A stretch of 64,000 nt of DNA from Bicyclus anynana (lineage: Eukaryota > Arthropoda > Insecta > Lepidoptera > Nymphalidae): positions 17,416,487 through 17,480,486 of the forward strand of contig NC_069093.1 in assembly GCF_947172395.1 (NCBI RefSeq), read 5' to 3'. Positions within the stretch are counted from its first letter, which is position 1. The number at the start of each line of letters is the position of its first letter. Below, piece after piece: positions 12,101 to 24,336 of the stretch. The translations under genes and the position numbers were made by a program. Below the pieces are notes generated by a model that saw only the letters and a program-made list of their open reading frames with translations, was not told the DNA's origin and made no database searches.

Positions 12101-13479
12101 GGCGGCGAGAGGCGCTATATTTAGCGCCAACGCGCCGGTTTCTGCGAAGTAGGTACCTTCCTACCCAAACCCAGGTAAACACAGGCCGGCGATACTTGGA
12201 AAAAATCATTTTTATTTATTTATAAGGAAACTGATAAATGAAGTAACGGTGTTTAAAGAATGCGTCGCATTCTTTTAGCTATTATTATTCTAAAACATAA
12301 AAAAATCTTGGAGTAGAATGTGAAATAGGTACATATACCTACTTAAAGTTACCTGCTACATGCCAGTTCTGTGAAACAAATAATCAACCTGCCGATCTAT
12401 AGCCGATACATTACACTAGTAGCCAATGTCATAGGCAAGCTTGTCTTAATGCTCTATATCAGAGCGACATTAAAGAATGGATGGATGGATCCTTTGAAAT
12501 CCCGAAATCATGGAAGAACTTGAGACAAATGTCGTTGAAGACGATCATGAAGACCAGTTTGAAATTTACCAGCAGCCGGAAGACGCCGATATGCCAGTTC
12601 TGTGAAAAAAATAATCAACCTACATATCTATAAATTATACTAGGTATACCAAATCCTCTAAAACCTTTTCGAGACCATTTGTAGAGTTCATCGCTTCTAT
12701 AATAAATTATGAATTTATTAAGTTAAATATTGGCAAAGTCGCCCCAGACATCTCACCGGTACAATTTGTTATGAGCCAAACGTCCTCTTGTACAGGTAGA
12801 AAAGTCTGAGCCTGTATTGCATAGGGCTTCAGGTAGACCGATAGGGCGCCGTCAGATTTGAGCCGCGATTACATTTCCTGATATTTGCTAGATACACGTT
12901 CAGCATTGAAGCTCTGCGAGACAAGAGAGACTACCTCTACCTCGACTCGTGAGTTTGACGCTCGTACTATGTGTTATCTCAGATGAATTGTTCTGTGGTA
13001 CTAGTCCGCCCCAGTCGCTAGCTGTTGAACGTACTATGGAGAAGGTTTAGCCATTGCAGGCTCTCATATAATAGGCTTTAATGGTGAACTTTGACGATTA
13101 GCGTAACACAACACAAGTGCGACACTATTTGCGTCTTTATGTATTCGACCAGTAGGTATGTTCTTCTGTGCAGGGCTAGGATGTACTCGTAGGAACGGCT
13201 CGCGGACAGTGCAATAATTTTCCGCAACGTTTCGTTTCCTGATCTGTGCACTTCCGCTACCGTCGTTAGTGAGACATTTACCTTCGGAACCGGCGTGAAT
13301 ATACCTACATACTTAACAGGTATTAAGATATAATAATTGATCGTATACCAGCAACACAACATGATATTAAATGATTATCGCCGCAAATTCCACAATGGAT
13401 GCATTTTTTATGGAAATATATTTTGACGGAGCAACCCGACGGGCCATCGGACGTGAAGTGAAGCCAATACCCAATACCC
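9119..13479. other. Noncoding region, mostly unassigned
   Basis: No convincing gene. Items seen: a short CACACGY tandem (about 9642-9687); a GC-richer patch at about 10790-10915 with a possible donor site (cgagtgagta), which could be a first exon; and a 41-bp imperfect direct repeat at 12361-12401 and 12592-12632 (both start tgccagttctgtgaaa). Small open frames (9242-9472, 11778-11981, 13078-13362) have no recognisable domain. Confidence 0.45.
9642..9687. repeat. 7-bp minisatellite (CACACGY)n
   Basis: Six or so adjacent CACACGC/CACACGT units. Confidence 0.8.
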
Positions 13480-13760
13480 ATCGCATGGCAGCAACACGTT
13501 GCAGAGTGTGCGAGGAGCGCGTCCTATACATCGTAGATGCTGTAGATAGGATTTTGAGGATTTTGAGTTACTTTGGCCACATAGCCTCCTCACCGCCTTC
13601 CCGTTATCCTGGATAAACTAATAATGGTGGACAAGGTGGAGGAAAACGAGCATGCGGCCGATCGCATACCCGCTGGTCTGACCAGATTAAGTTACTCACT
13701 GGCCTCCCGGTAACTACAGCCATTAAAAAAGCTGAGGACCGGACGATGTGAAGAGGAATT
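13480..13760 (+). mobile_element. Degenerate RTE/BovB-type LINE 3' fragment
   Basis: Plus-strand translation across several broken frames gives words typical of the C-terminal end of lepidopteran RTE reverse-transcriptase ORFs: YFGHI near 13570, then KRACGRS and TRWSDQIK near 13640-13690, then LTGLPVTTAIKKAEDR near 13693-13740. Stops and frame changes make it a dead fragment. No 5' part or tail microsatellite was recognised. Confidence 0.55.
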
Positions 13761-14968
13761 ATAAGCAACACATCGAAGGGACTGCAGCAATGAAGAATTG
13801 ATGTCAAGCTCCATGTGAATTGTGTCAATTGTAACGAAAACCGCATCCTCAGGCGTCTGGCCGAAACACGTCGATGTTGAGACACTAAACACTCTGCTCC
13901 CGCTAAAATCTAATAAAGTTTATCAAGCGAGAGCGATTTTAGTGAAAACCAAAAGTCGGAGATAAAAGCAGCCATCGCTGTTATCATTTAATTGCAGCGC
14001 AGCGCGATACAGGCATCGTTATCGCTCCGACCTTGAAGCGAAGCTCGACTAAACAAAGCCTACCTCTGCTGTAGCCTACCTAAACAGGCTGCTCGTCACA
14101 CGCGTAGAAGCCTCCGACCGTAGACCCTGCACACTGCACACGGGACAGAGGCTTCTGAGCGTGACCACTCGCCAAGCGTCGACAGTCGGATTCTGACCAT
14201 ATATACGATAGGCCTTCGCCGAGCTATTACATTTCATTTTAACTTTGACTATTAGACCATTCCTACATAGAGTGCATGCCAACATTTAAGATTTTTTACT
14301 CATAGATGAACAGGGTTCTTGTTACATAAGTAGATACTTAAGGCTTAAATCTATACTTACTTATAATAAATCTGTGGAGAGGTCAATTCTGTACATGAAA
14401 TATATTTCCAAAATAACTATCAGGGGGTGATTAGTGATCGATACTGATAACAAAAATGCAATCAGTAAAATTTTGTCTGTCTGTCTGTATGTTCGTTATA
14501 GAAACAAAAACTACTCGACGGATTTTAACGGAACTTGGTACGATTATTCATGATACTCCTGGGCAGTATACTTTTCACCACGCTACGATTAATAAATAGG
14601 AGCAGAGCAGTGAAGGGAAATATTGGGAAAACGGTAAAAAAAGGTATGATGATGATGATGATGATGACCTAAACCTAGTGATTTGTGTATTATGTGAAAT
14701 TTGGGTTTATATCACGCGTTGATGCGAACCTCGCGTGGCGGGAACGGTCGCCTACATGTAACATGCCGTAAGTAATTCAAATGTGGATCACTCAAGGAAA
14801 ATGAGCAACGACACGTAAAAGAGAGGCGTAAATTGGGACAAGTGACGTCAGCTGCACCCTCCGCCCCGCTAGCAGCTGGGGGAGACAGGGGCTAATCTAA
14901 TCACTTCATTTTGTAGTATTAAAACAACCATTGTTTGGTTTAAGACATGCTATTTTTTCATATTAGAC
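13761..14968. other. Noncoding stretch with repeat remnants
   Basis: No gene. Around 14470-14600 there is a degenerate copy of a common moth repeat (tgtctgtctgtctgtatgtt, then actactcgacggattttaac). A (GAT)n run lies near 14645-14667. Confidence 0.4.
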
Positions 14969-15100
14969 GCCGTGATAGCCCAGTGGATATGACATCTTTT
15001 AATTCGGAGGTCGTAGGTTCGAATCCTGTCCGGAACATTCACCTCCAATTTCATGTGCATTTTAATGATGAATGTTACGATACTTTCGCAATCGCAAGTT
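14969..15100 (+). mobile_element. tRNA-derived SINE remnant (HaSE-like)
   Basis: The start gccgtgatagcccagtgg contains an RNA polymerase III A-box-like segment, and ggttcgaatcc (about 15017-15027) is a near-perfect B box. The body after it (cattcacctccaattt, then tgtgcattttaa) matches my recollection of the abundant lepidopteran SINE with this head. It cannot be a functional tRNA: the acceptor and anticodon arms do not pair properly. Confidence 0.65.
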
Positions 15101-16019
15101 ATATGTTTTCCAAATGGTTTCAGCTTTTAGTTGCGTTGTGGTGTTACTGATTTTATTATGATACATTTGGACGATTTGATCGCCGCTGTAAGATATCTTA
15201 GTGAATAGGATATGTTATGATCATATGTCAATTTAACAATATTAAAATCAAATGCTGCTTTTTCGTCCTGCGATCCGATTTGCCTCAGTCTACCCTGTAC
15301 AATTACTGCTGCCATTATGCGGGTAGGCATTGTTGCTTCCTTGTGTGACTTGTGCCTACTCTGTCGACCGCATCATATTACAATCGATACACATGTCACG
15401 ATAACGTACAATAATATCGAAGTAACGAGATGCTATGCGAGATGGGCTCGGCGGACCTAAAGCCTGCGAATATGAGTATAATATATTCACAGTGATCACC
15501 TTTGTCTAAAATTTCCAAGTTTATGAAAGAAACAAGCAAAACTAACATAAAGCGTTTCAAAAGTCGTCAAAATATTCGGTACATTTGTAGTTTTGTTCAA
15601 ATAGGTATTGCTGAGAAGAGCTCTACTAATAGTAGAAGCTACGTTTGTTCTATCGGTAGATAGAACAGAACAGAACAGCGGGCGATGGAGCGAGCTATGC
15701 TTGGAGTTTCTCTGCGGCCAGTATTCACACACAGACATACGAGTAGAGCGCTAATAATTTCGTGAGTTCACTCGACGACGTCGGTTCGGCTTTCCGTTTA
15801 CTTGAAGGGTCCATCATCCAGGGTGTACAAATGTAACGCGCCTATTACTCGCAGCCACGGGCACTCACTCGCAGATGTTACGTGCATTTGAGAGCAAATG
15901 CGTCAGTCTGTAGTTGTCACTAGTTTATACTATACACATAAGTACCTATCTATTGTTGTACTTTTCAAGTTTTGAGGTATAAAAAACTGCATAAGAGTTT
16001 TGTGAGGTTGTGTTAGTAA
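15101..16019. other. Noncoding stretch with a tiny RTE remnant
   Basis: Plus-strand translation near 15678-15718 gives RAMERAMLGVSLR, a characteristic RTE/BovB ORF2 segment. The flanks are not recognisable. Nothing else is supported. Confidence 0.4.
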
Positions 16020-16405
16020 GTCATCATCATCATCGTCATCATCATGTCAGCCAATGGACGTCCACTGCCGGACATAGGGACGCCTTTTGTTGGGACTTTC
16101 AAACGTCACGATACTGAGCCGCCTGCGTCCAGCGAATCCCTGCGCTTGATGTCGTCAGTCCACCTGGTGGGGGGTCGATCGACACTGCGCTTTCTAGTGC
16201 GGGGTCGCCATTCCAGCACCTTGGGGCGAATACCGTTTAGTAATTCACGAGGGACTTGCGGACGACAAATCCGACACCACCCTAAGACTGTTGGTCGCTC
16301 TCCCGGTAATAGAACAAGTTGCCAGATTCGAGGATTATCAAGCCCTCCCCCTCTTTTCGGACGATCACAATAAGACAATGCTAAAATATCCCAACGCAAC
16401 TTGCT
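16020..16405 (-). mobile_element. RTE/BovB-type LINE 3' fragment with microsatellite tail
   Basis: The minus strand encodes words of the RTE ORF2 C-terminus (VLEWRPRTRKRSV then RPPTRWTDDI), followed by a frameshift. It ends at the left in a trinucleotide run, (TCA)n on the plus strand at 16022-16046, the usual RTE 3' tail. The open frames on both strands across this segment are traces of this fragment, not separate genes. Confidence 0.7.
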
Positions 16406-18270
16406 CATGACTTTTGCTCATGACAACTGGATGATCCTCATAGTGCGTGCGTTCTGCTGTCAGGTCTAGTCGTCGGGGTTGTCAGCGGGATCTCTCTCGG
16501 AGATTCTTAGCACTTCTTGCCTCGCCGTTCCCGTAAGAACCAGGAACAGCGGAACTGCCGGAAACTATGGGTCTGTGTTATATTTTTACGGTTCAACACA
16601 AAGTTTTGCCCAGTACTGACCACGGTTGGTCAGCGCATAGATAGATTTCTCGCGCCGGTGTCGGTGCTGCCCGAGGGAATGAATATTCCGCCGTTCGTCG
16701 GTCGCCAGAGTCTCGTCGGTGCACCACGAGCAGGTGAGGTTCTCGAGGAGGCTAACTGGTACTAGCCTCCCCCGTTAGTAAGTAATATTTAGATAGCAAG
16801 AAAGACGCAGGGATCCCTTTTTGGCTGCTAAATAAATGCTGCCCTCGTCTAGTGCAAGTAGGGAAACTTTAGCCGCGGCCTCGGCGTGTCTCCTGTAAAA
16901 GGCTATTTCAGTTTCATTTACGCTCGTCGCTGTCAAAACATACCGAATGGTCGCGTCTGCCGCCAAATCCGATACGGAATTCTGGAGACGCGGCTGCCAA
17001 ATGACGTCACGGCCTCGGGGTTACGCTATTTCTGTGATGCCTTGAGACTGACGCCGCCGCATGTACCGAGCGGCGCACCGCTTACGGCGGCCTTGGAGCC
17101 TTCGCCACGTTCGCGACTTTTTAAAAGGTTTTGAAGAAGGATTTTTGAAAACTTTATAATAGCAACATAACGAATATAATAAGAGAAAACTCAAGAACAA
17201 AGAAAGTCGTGTTGAAAATTGGTTGAAAATCTTTGCGGAACATTGTGCAGATCACGGAAGTTTTATCATATAAAATACTAAACTAAAGAGATTCTAATAC
17301 TGGTCTTAGTAGGTATATTAAGTTGTCGGTGTATCTATTCACGAGATTACAAAGAAGTACAAATATTATAGGCAAGCGATACGTACATGGTATGATAATA
17401 TATTCTGAGCATTTTAAATGAGCTACATAACTCGTAAAGAAGTGCGATTTTCACAGAACATTTATTTGAGAGTCTGATGGCGGAAAAACACGACGAAAAT
17501 AGGATTTATCGTATTCTTAACGGCTGCCTTGTGTCGCGAGAACCGAGGTCACGTCTGAGTACCTATGGCGTTTATTGCTCGGCGATGTCTCGCATTACCG
17601 AACTTCATCCAACAACTGCAGACGAATTAAAGCTTCGTTATAAACGCTAACGCCAAGTACCTATTTACAGCGGTTTCCGCAGCTGTGCGCTTCCACGTGA
17701 GCGCCAGTAACTAGCGCCGGAGCGCCGCCATTAGCGGACCGTGTCAATCATCGACGATCGTTTGCGAGATAGCATCGGACAACACTGGACGCAACCGGAT
17801 GCGACTGGACGCGACCGGACGGGGCCGACTCCTGTATTTTACGTAAAGACCTTAGGTGACTTTAGTTTGCGCCCCACTTTAATCACCCCGGATGAAAAGC
17901 AGTGGCATGAAGTAGGTATCAGTTGGAGCGTGACTGTCTTGAAAGTGTCTTCCACTCTTGCCTTGAATGCGTTCAATTTATAAGTTTCAGACAATGGGCT
18001 TGAAGGGCATCTGACACTTTACAAAAGTAACCATATGATAAGAGTACGTGCAAATGTGTAAAGATCGCCAGGGAGACGCCGGGCGCGCCCCGCCGCCTGG
18101 AGGGTACATTCTGGTACGAGTTTTGATACCATACACATTACGAGTACTCTCGGTGGGCTCAACTAAACCGATCTACTGACTAAACTGATGAACTTTTACG
18201 AATATAGCAACATCGTAGTCGAAAAGTAGTAGTAGAGCTTTTTGTGACCGCTCCTCCGGAGCCGCGCTAG
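16406..18270. other. Noncoding stretch, partly GC-rich, unassigned
   Basis: 16420-16770 is GC-rich and resembles an old transposon end, but I could not assign it. 16770-18270 holds no recognisable gene. Short plus-strand frames (16517-16765, 16886-17134, 17741-17983) lack domains. Confidence 0.35.
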
Positions 18271-18425
18271 CCGCTGTGCTCCGTGCAGCATTATTGATCT
18301 CCGGGCAGCATCGGTGTGCTCCGGGCAGCATCGCTGTTCTCCGGGCAGCATCGCTGTTCTCCGGGCAGCATAGCTGTTTTCCGGGCAGCATTACTATGCT
18401 CCGAGTAGCATAGCTGTGCTCCGGA
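18271..18425. repeat. Tandem repeat, 20-bp unit (ccgggcagcatcgctgttct)
   Basis: Seven 20-bp units from 18281 with variants at a few positions, plus a partial unit before. The long frames on the minus strand here come from the repeat and show no known domain. Confidence 0.9.
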
Positions 18426-18599
18426 CTGGGTGACTGCTGGCCCAGTGAGAGGAGGCTGGGCGGCATCGTGTAGGACGTGTTCTTTGCTTGTCCTGCAAGT
18501 GTTGCCGTGTTTATAAATTATTATTGGCAATTCACATAATGTCACAGAATAGGTCGAAATCCATAAGGTACGCCATGTCCGTCTGTACAAAATATGTGC

Positions 18600-18715
18600 G
18601 GCGATGACGCGTGTCTGTCTGTCTGTCTGTACTCTGTGCAAGTGTGCAGTGAATGAGGTCGACAGCTGTTGGGACACAAAACAATTGAGTTGTGGCTGTG
18701 AGTGTGAGTGTGAGT
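18600..18715. repeat. Short simple repeats (TGTC and GTGAGT runs)
   Basis: tgtctgtctgtctgtctg near 18608-18628 and gtgagtgtgagtgtgagtga near 18697-18717. Confidence 0.6.
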
Positions 18716-18947
18716 GACTCAGTAGTCAGTACTTTTTGAAGTTCATAACGTAATTAACTGCAGGCAGGGGCGGATTTACAGCAGGCGAACCAGAAAGTTA
18801 TATCGGCTGGAGCCTGAGGCGGTAGATTTAGGGGCAACCAATTTAGCCCAAAAAGTTGCATCATATTTAGTTTTAAAGAAAATTTACTAATAATTTATTT
18901 ATCTCAAGGAAGATGTACTTCAAGCTCTTTGAAGCTGATCGAGAGAG

Positions 18948-19138
18948 CCGGTCGGGTCGGTCGGGCCGGTCGGATCGGTCGTGTCGGTCGGGTCGGTCGG
19001 GTCGGTCGGGTCGGTCGGATCGGTCGGGTCGGTCGGGTCGGTCTAGTCGGTCGGGTCGGTCGGGTCGCTCGGGTCGGTAGGGGCGTTTGGGTCTGTCGGG
19101 TCGGTCGACGGCGACGACGACGATGATGATGATGATGA
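18948..19138. repeat. GTCGG-based minisatellite followed by (GAC/GAT)n
   Basis: About 165 bp built from the pentamer GTCGG, mostly as a 10-bp unit (cggtcgggtc) with scattered substitutions, then gacgacgacgatgatgatga. Both strands stay open across it (VGR repeats on plus, DRP repeats on minus) simply because the unit lacks stops, so no protein is proposed. Confidence 0.9.
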
Positions 19139-19776
19139 TTTGATTATAATGACAATGCAGATGAAGTGTAATAAACGGATATCGCATATGCTGTGTGACA
19201 GTGTGTATGTGTGTGTGTCTTATCTCGTTGATCGAATACCTACTGATAATTATGTTCCGCGCGATAGGTATACCTACCGCCTGGCGCCTGCCTCCTCGCG
19301 GCCAGCAGTAATCATGTCAGTCTCCCGGTAAATCGATAATGATAACGCTCTCGTGTACATACTCGCAGCCGACAGGGAGAGGCGGGGGCGAGTGTAAGAC
19401 TAATATGAAAGCAGACGCGTTGGCAGCAGGCAGCACTCACAGGCCATTCTTAATCCTTAATTACGATAAACTATTCTGGACAAACGGAAAAAGTACATTT
19501 ACAATAAATGTCAATAAAGAATGGACAAAATGTACATTAGTTTTTCCACTTGTGGGTAGGCATAAAGAAACTAACTAATTTAAGTCATCTGTAATATTTT
19601 CTATTTTAAAAATACTTATAAGTGTTATAAAGTTTAAACATATGTACCTGTGAATAACCTAAGCCTGCCGGCTTCTTCTAATTATATTTGCACAGGCCTT
19701 GAGCTTTTTATTGTGACCGTGTGTTATTTTACATTATCTAACCTCACTTTTTTCACTGTCACTTCACTGTTATAAT
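19139..19776. other. Noncoding DNA upstream of a LINE
   Basis: No gene recognised. Its distal part may be the 5' UTR of the LINE whose ORF1 starts at 19777. The 5' boundary of that element cannot be placed. Confidence 0.4.
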
Positions 19777-20520
19777 ATGGAGTCTCTAAAAAGCAACATA
19801 AATGAAATCAGCGAACATTTCAATAAAAGAATGGAAGAGTTCCAGAAGGAGTTAAGAGCAGCAATCCCAGCCACCAGTCCAACATCAAATTTAAACTCCC
19901 AGTTTTTGGCCTTCCGGGCATTTGTTTTAACTGCGCTGGATAATCTGCAACTGCAGCTTGAGCTTCTTAGTAAACAACAAGATGATTTGGAGATGCGTTC
20001 CAGGCGAAAGATTCTTCTTGTACACGGAATGCCAGAAGAAGATAAAGAAGTTCTTGGAGTTAAAATCTCATCCATCTTGTCGGAACATCTTAGGCTACCG
20101 GAGCTGACACCTGAAGCAATTAGCCGCAGTCACCGCTTGGGTCGTCCTGGTGATAAACCACGGGCTGTTCTAGTCAAATTTAAGGACTGGTCGCTAAAAG
20201 ACGTGGTTTGGTCATCTAAAGCAAAATTGAAAGGCACAGGGGTGACATTGTCAGAATTCTTAATAAAAAGCCGCCATTCAACTTTTTTGGCGGCCCGACA
20301 GCGATTTGGCGTAGCAAAATGCTGGACCAAGGACGGTAGCATTATAGTGCTTGACCAGGCTGGTCAGAGACACCGGATCTCGTCAATGAAAGAATTAATT
20401 GCTATCCCGACGTCCACGCAGAATACGTCTGCGCCTGCTGCTCCTCCTAATGCCGCAGCTGTTGCTTCACGGGACAACAAAGGTGCCAATTCCAAATTGA
20501 AGAGAACGGGCAGGAGATAA
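19777..20520 (+). CDS. LINE ORF1 protein (L1-ORF1-like / Transposase_22-like)
   Basis: The 247-aa frame is uninterrupted. The N-terminal third is a predicted coiled coil rich in E, K, L and Q (residues ~5-80). It is followed by an RRM-like segment (ILLVHGMPEEDKE near residue 79, SRSHRLGR near 115) and a C-terminal domain (FLAARQRFGVAKCWTKDG near 170). The tail is low-complexity, rich in A, P and N, and basic. This order is that of L1-type ORF1p: trimerising coiled coil, RNA-binding RRM, C-terminal domain, acting as an RNA chaperone in the retrotransposition particle. No CCHC knuckle is present. The start is the first Met after an AT-rich leader. It is intact although the companion ORF2 is broken, so the copy is probably young or ORF1 escaped mutation by chance. 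Confidence 0.8.
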   Translation: MESLKSNINEISEHFNKRMEEFQKELRAAIPATSPTSNLNSQFLAFRAFVLTALDNLQLQLELLSKQQDDLEMRSRRKILLVHGMPEEDKEVLGVKISSILSEHLRLPELTPEAISRSHRLGRPGDKPRAVLVKFKDWSLKDVVWSSKAKLKGTGVTLSEFLIKSRHSTFLAARQRFGVAKCWTKDGSIIVLDQAGQRHRISSMKELIAIPTSTQNTSAPAAPPNAAAVASRDNKGANSKLKRTGRR

Positions 20521-21239
20521 GCTGTGTATATTTGATGTATCACTCGTATCTCGCGATTAGTGTTTTTCTTTGATGCGTAATGTTTGTTATATAATTAGTT
20601 TAATTCATTCAGTTACTTATTAGTAGTTCGGAGAACGCATCAAATCAACGCAGGTAAATTGATTTAAATTTTTTTTTTACTCCGTAATTATAATTTTATC
20701 ACAATCTAAACTAAACTGACATTGACAACTGACACTGTCAAATTTTAATCAAAGTCAAACTTATTTGTCAAAGTTTATTGCCATAGACTATATATTTTGC
20801 TATGAAATCGTCTTAGACCATAGATAATCCTTTGTCAAAGTCTCAGACTAATTACAATTCATTAGACAATCGTTTCCTCACTTTAGTTTGTAAGATTGTA
20901 GATATAATTATATGTAATAGGTACCTTAGTTTATTTTTCGTTTTAATTTTTGTAATTGTGGTTTGTGTTTCTCTTGTATTATTATTATTATTATTTTATT
21001 ATTTTGTTCTTTGTAAATCTGTGTAAATGTACTTCTTTTCTGTAAAACTTTAATCAGCTGGCGGCTTAGGATACCTATTGGGTGCATAACTTAGTATTTT
21101 AAGGCACAAAATTTATTATAGTATTATATTATATTTAATAATATTATATTGATTATCTTATATTATTTATTTATATTTTATTAATCATTTATTTATTTAC
21201 TTATTTATTTATTTATTTTTTATATAATTTTATGCAGTT
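20521..21239. other. Spacer between LINE ORF1 and ORF2
   Basis: AT-rich, with a T-rich segment (20935-21005) and an (ATTT)n-like run (21120-21230). The spacer is long compared with the usual overlap or short gap between LINE ORFs, so it may include an insertion. No gene in it. Confidence 0.6.
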
Positions 21240-24202
21240 ATGAATATTAATAGTTTATTTACAGATAATGTATCTAATTGTGATAGTGATGGATCTGATG
21301 AAGACTCTTTCTTTTCTTTGATCGGATCTTCTAACGAAAGTTACCACAGTACTTCAATTCCTATAAATACGCAACTTGAATCCACTTTTGATGCGTTACA
21401 TAAAAATTTTAATGTTGTACACATAAATGCACAAAGCATACCAGCGCATTTTCCAGATCTCTTAGCGTCATTTGACGTTAAGAATGTGCACGCCATTTTG
21501 GTATCTGAGACATTTTTAAATCCTGCCTTCCTTCCACGTATTACTCGCTGCCAGGTTTCCATTTGATACGTAATGACCGTGTAGGGAAGGGCGGTGGTGG
21601 TGTTGCCATTTATTTACGTAGCCATATTCCCTTTTCTATCTTAAGCAAATCTTCGTTATCTCCTATAGAATCCTCTGAACACTTATTTCTAGAATTATTA
21701 TTTGGTAGTATTAAGGTGCTATTGGGCGTTTTTTATAGTCCATCATTGCGTGTTGATTATTTTAAACAGTTTGAGACATTGTTGGAGAGCTTTGTACCTA
21801 GTGTGAATCATACTATAATAATGGGTGATTTTAATACCTGTTTAATTAAAAATGATCATCGGGCACATAACCTAAAAAACATCGTTAATAGCTCCAACTT
21901 GTCATTGCTTAACACTGGTGCTACGCATTTCTTTCCTAACTGCACACCCTCACAGTTGGACCTTATGATTGTTTCAGACCAGAATTTTGTTTGCTGTCAT
22001 GGACAGCTACCTGCGGAAGCATTTTCATACCACGATCTGGTGTACTTATCTTACAGAGTGCGTCCACCAAAAATTAAACCAACAATAGTCATGCGGCGGA
22101 GTTTTAAGAATTTAAACAATGATGATTTTTTACGTGATCTAAACGATGCTGACTGGAATGCAATCCTTAGTGCAGTGACTATAAATGATAAGGTTTCTAT
22201 TTTTAATTCTATACTTACTGAAATTTTTGATCTTCATGCACCCTTACGACCTATTAAATTAAAACATCTACCTGCACCGTGGCTCACCCATGACATAAAG
22301 CAAATAATGTTAAAGCGTAATAAGGCTAAATCTAAATATAAAAGTCACCCAACTGTAACTAATTTGCTTAATTATAGGATGCTAAGAAATAAGTGTACCA
22401 AGATCTGTAGAGACGCTCAGCGCAATTATATTCATTCTTCGGTATCAGGGAAAAATACGTTAGATGTGTGGAAATTTTTGGGAACACTAGGTATTGGACG
22501 TCAGCGTAACAGTGTATCTGATAGTTTGGATATCAATGCGTTAAATTCTCATTTCTCTAATATTACAACAAACAGTAACTTAAAATCTGAAACTCTTAAC
22601 TCCATTAATTCACGCGCTAAGCCTGGTTTTCCATTGTTTTCTTTCGATACCGTCAGTATAGTTGAAATAAAAAGACATGTGATTGCTATCAAATCTGATG
22701 CTGTTGGTAATGATGGAATTAGTCGCAGAATGATTTGTTTATGTTTAGATGTCATTGCGCCTGTCCTTTGTCATCTGTTTAATGAATCTCTGTCGTCCAA
22801 TACCTTTCCTAGCGCTTGGCGAATAGCACATGTTATACCAGTTCCTAAAACTTCTAATCCAACTACGTTTTCCCATTTTCGTCCAATCTCCATCCTTCCC
22901 TTCCTATCTAAAGTCCTTGAACGCATAGTTCATTCTCAACTCCTAAGTTTTCTAACTAAAAATAATATCCTTAACCCTTTCCAGTCTGGTTTTCGTCGTG
23001 GGCACAGTACTGTGACGGCTCTAACGAAGGTCTGTGATGATGCGCGTAATGGAATTGATAAACAGCAAGTAACTATTTTAACGTTGCTTGATTTTTCTAA
23101 CGCTTTTAATAATGTTGATTTTGAAATTCTTTTGGCTATTCTTGAATCTATTAACATTTCTTCCCCTGTACTTAGATGGTTCCACACCTATTTAAACGGT
23201 CGCACACAGTGCATCCGTGTAAAAGAGAAACAATCCTCTTTCTGTTCCATTAGTGCTGGGGTTCCTCAGGGTGGTGTGCTATCTCTTCTTCTTTTTTCCA
23301 TCTTTATAAATACTCTCACTGTACATCTTTTATTTGCAATATCATCTTTATGCAGATGATTTCCAAGTTTATGCACTGACGTCTGTGGAAAGCATTGCTG
23401 AGGTTATTAACCATATCAATAATGATCTTAATGCAGTCTATGATTGGAGTGTAGCGTATGGGCTGTCAGTTAATACTGAGAAGTCTCAAGTAATTATATT
23501 AGGTAATTCCAGACAACTTTCCAAGATTAATTTTCGACTTTACCACCAGTTATTTTTGATGGATCAGTATTGCCTTATAGTGAAACAGTAAAGAATCTTG
23601 GTATTATCATGGACAACAATCTTTCCTGGAGACCACAAGTTGCACAAATTAGTAAAAAGATTTTTCAAGCTGTTGGATCCTTAAGAAGATGGAAAAATTT
23701 CTTACCTGTTAAGACTAAAACTTTATTGGCCAATGCTCTCCTCCTTCCTATCATAGATTACGCCGATGTTTGTTATCTGGATTTGACTGAGGACCTTCTA
23801 AATAAACTCGAACGCTTGCAAAACTTGGCAATAAGATACATATTTGGTCTCAGGAAATTTGATCATATTACAGAATACCGTAGGAAGCTCAAGTGGTTAC
23901 CTATAAGGCTTCGGCGTAATCTACATATTCTTTCTCTTCTTTACGCTATCCTTTTTCATTACTGGACACCATCCTACTTAAAAGAGCGTTTTAACTTCCT
24001 GGGCCCTCGCACTTCTAGGAACACACTACGATCTTGTAGGCAAAACGTTTTAGGTAAGATTAGGTGTAACACTCGAACATATTCAGAGTCTTTTACTATA
24101 AAAGCAGCTACACTTTGGAATGCACTCCCAGATCATATTAGACGGTCAAAATCCCTGACTATTTTTAAAAATCGTGTAAGGAAACACTATCTATCATTGT
24201 AA
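21240..24202 (+). pseudogene. LINE ORF2: endonuclease-reverse transcriptase, frameshifted
   Basis: Four overlapping frames make one ORF2: 21240-21566, 21563-23359, 23334-23591 and 23570-24202. The first two hold the apurinic-type endonuclease (NAQSI near 21428, VSETF near 21502, GGGGVAIYLRS near 21590, GDFNTC near 21823, with YHDLV where an SDH-type motif is usual). The second holds the RT fingers and palm (FRPISILPFLSKVLER, QSGFRRGHST, LLDFSNAFNNVDF, AGVPQGGVLS). The third starts at the catalytic box (YADD, near 23354). The fourth is the RT thumb and C-terminal region (VKNLGIIMDNNLSW; ADVCYLDL). Frame changes lie near 21560, 23330 and 23570, each consistent with a 1-2 base indel, so the product would be non-functional. 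No RNase H seen. Confidence 0.88.
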
Positions 24203-24223
24203 TATATATGTGTTTATTATATG

Positions 24224-24336
24224 TATGTAGGTATGTATGTATGTATGTATGTATGTATGTATGTATGTATATATGTATGTATGTATGTATGTTTGTATGT
24301 ATGTATATTGTATGTATGTATGTATGTATCTATGTA
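24224..24336. repeat. (GTAT)n microsatellite in the LINE 3' region
   Basis: More than 20 tetranucleotide units with a few interruptions (tttgtat, attgtat), starting about 20 bp after the ORF2 stop. Open frames reading MYVCMYVC across it are artefacts. Confidence 0.95.

Noticed and set aside
14969..15040. tRNA gene
   Set aside because: A and B box-like segments are present, but the arms do not fold into a proper tRNA and the flank matches a SINE body.
18173..18677. Minus-strand frames of 97 and 128 codons
   Set aside because: Driven by the 20-bp minisatellite, with no known motif and no support for splicing or a promoter.
18873..19187. RPDRP-repeat protein (minus) or RVGR-repeat protein (plus)
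   Set aside because: Both strands are open because of the GTCGG repeat. Reciprocal openness argues against coding.
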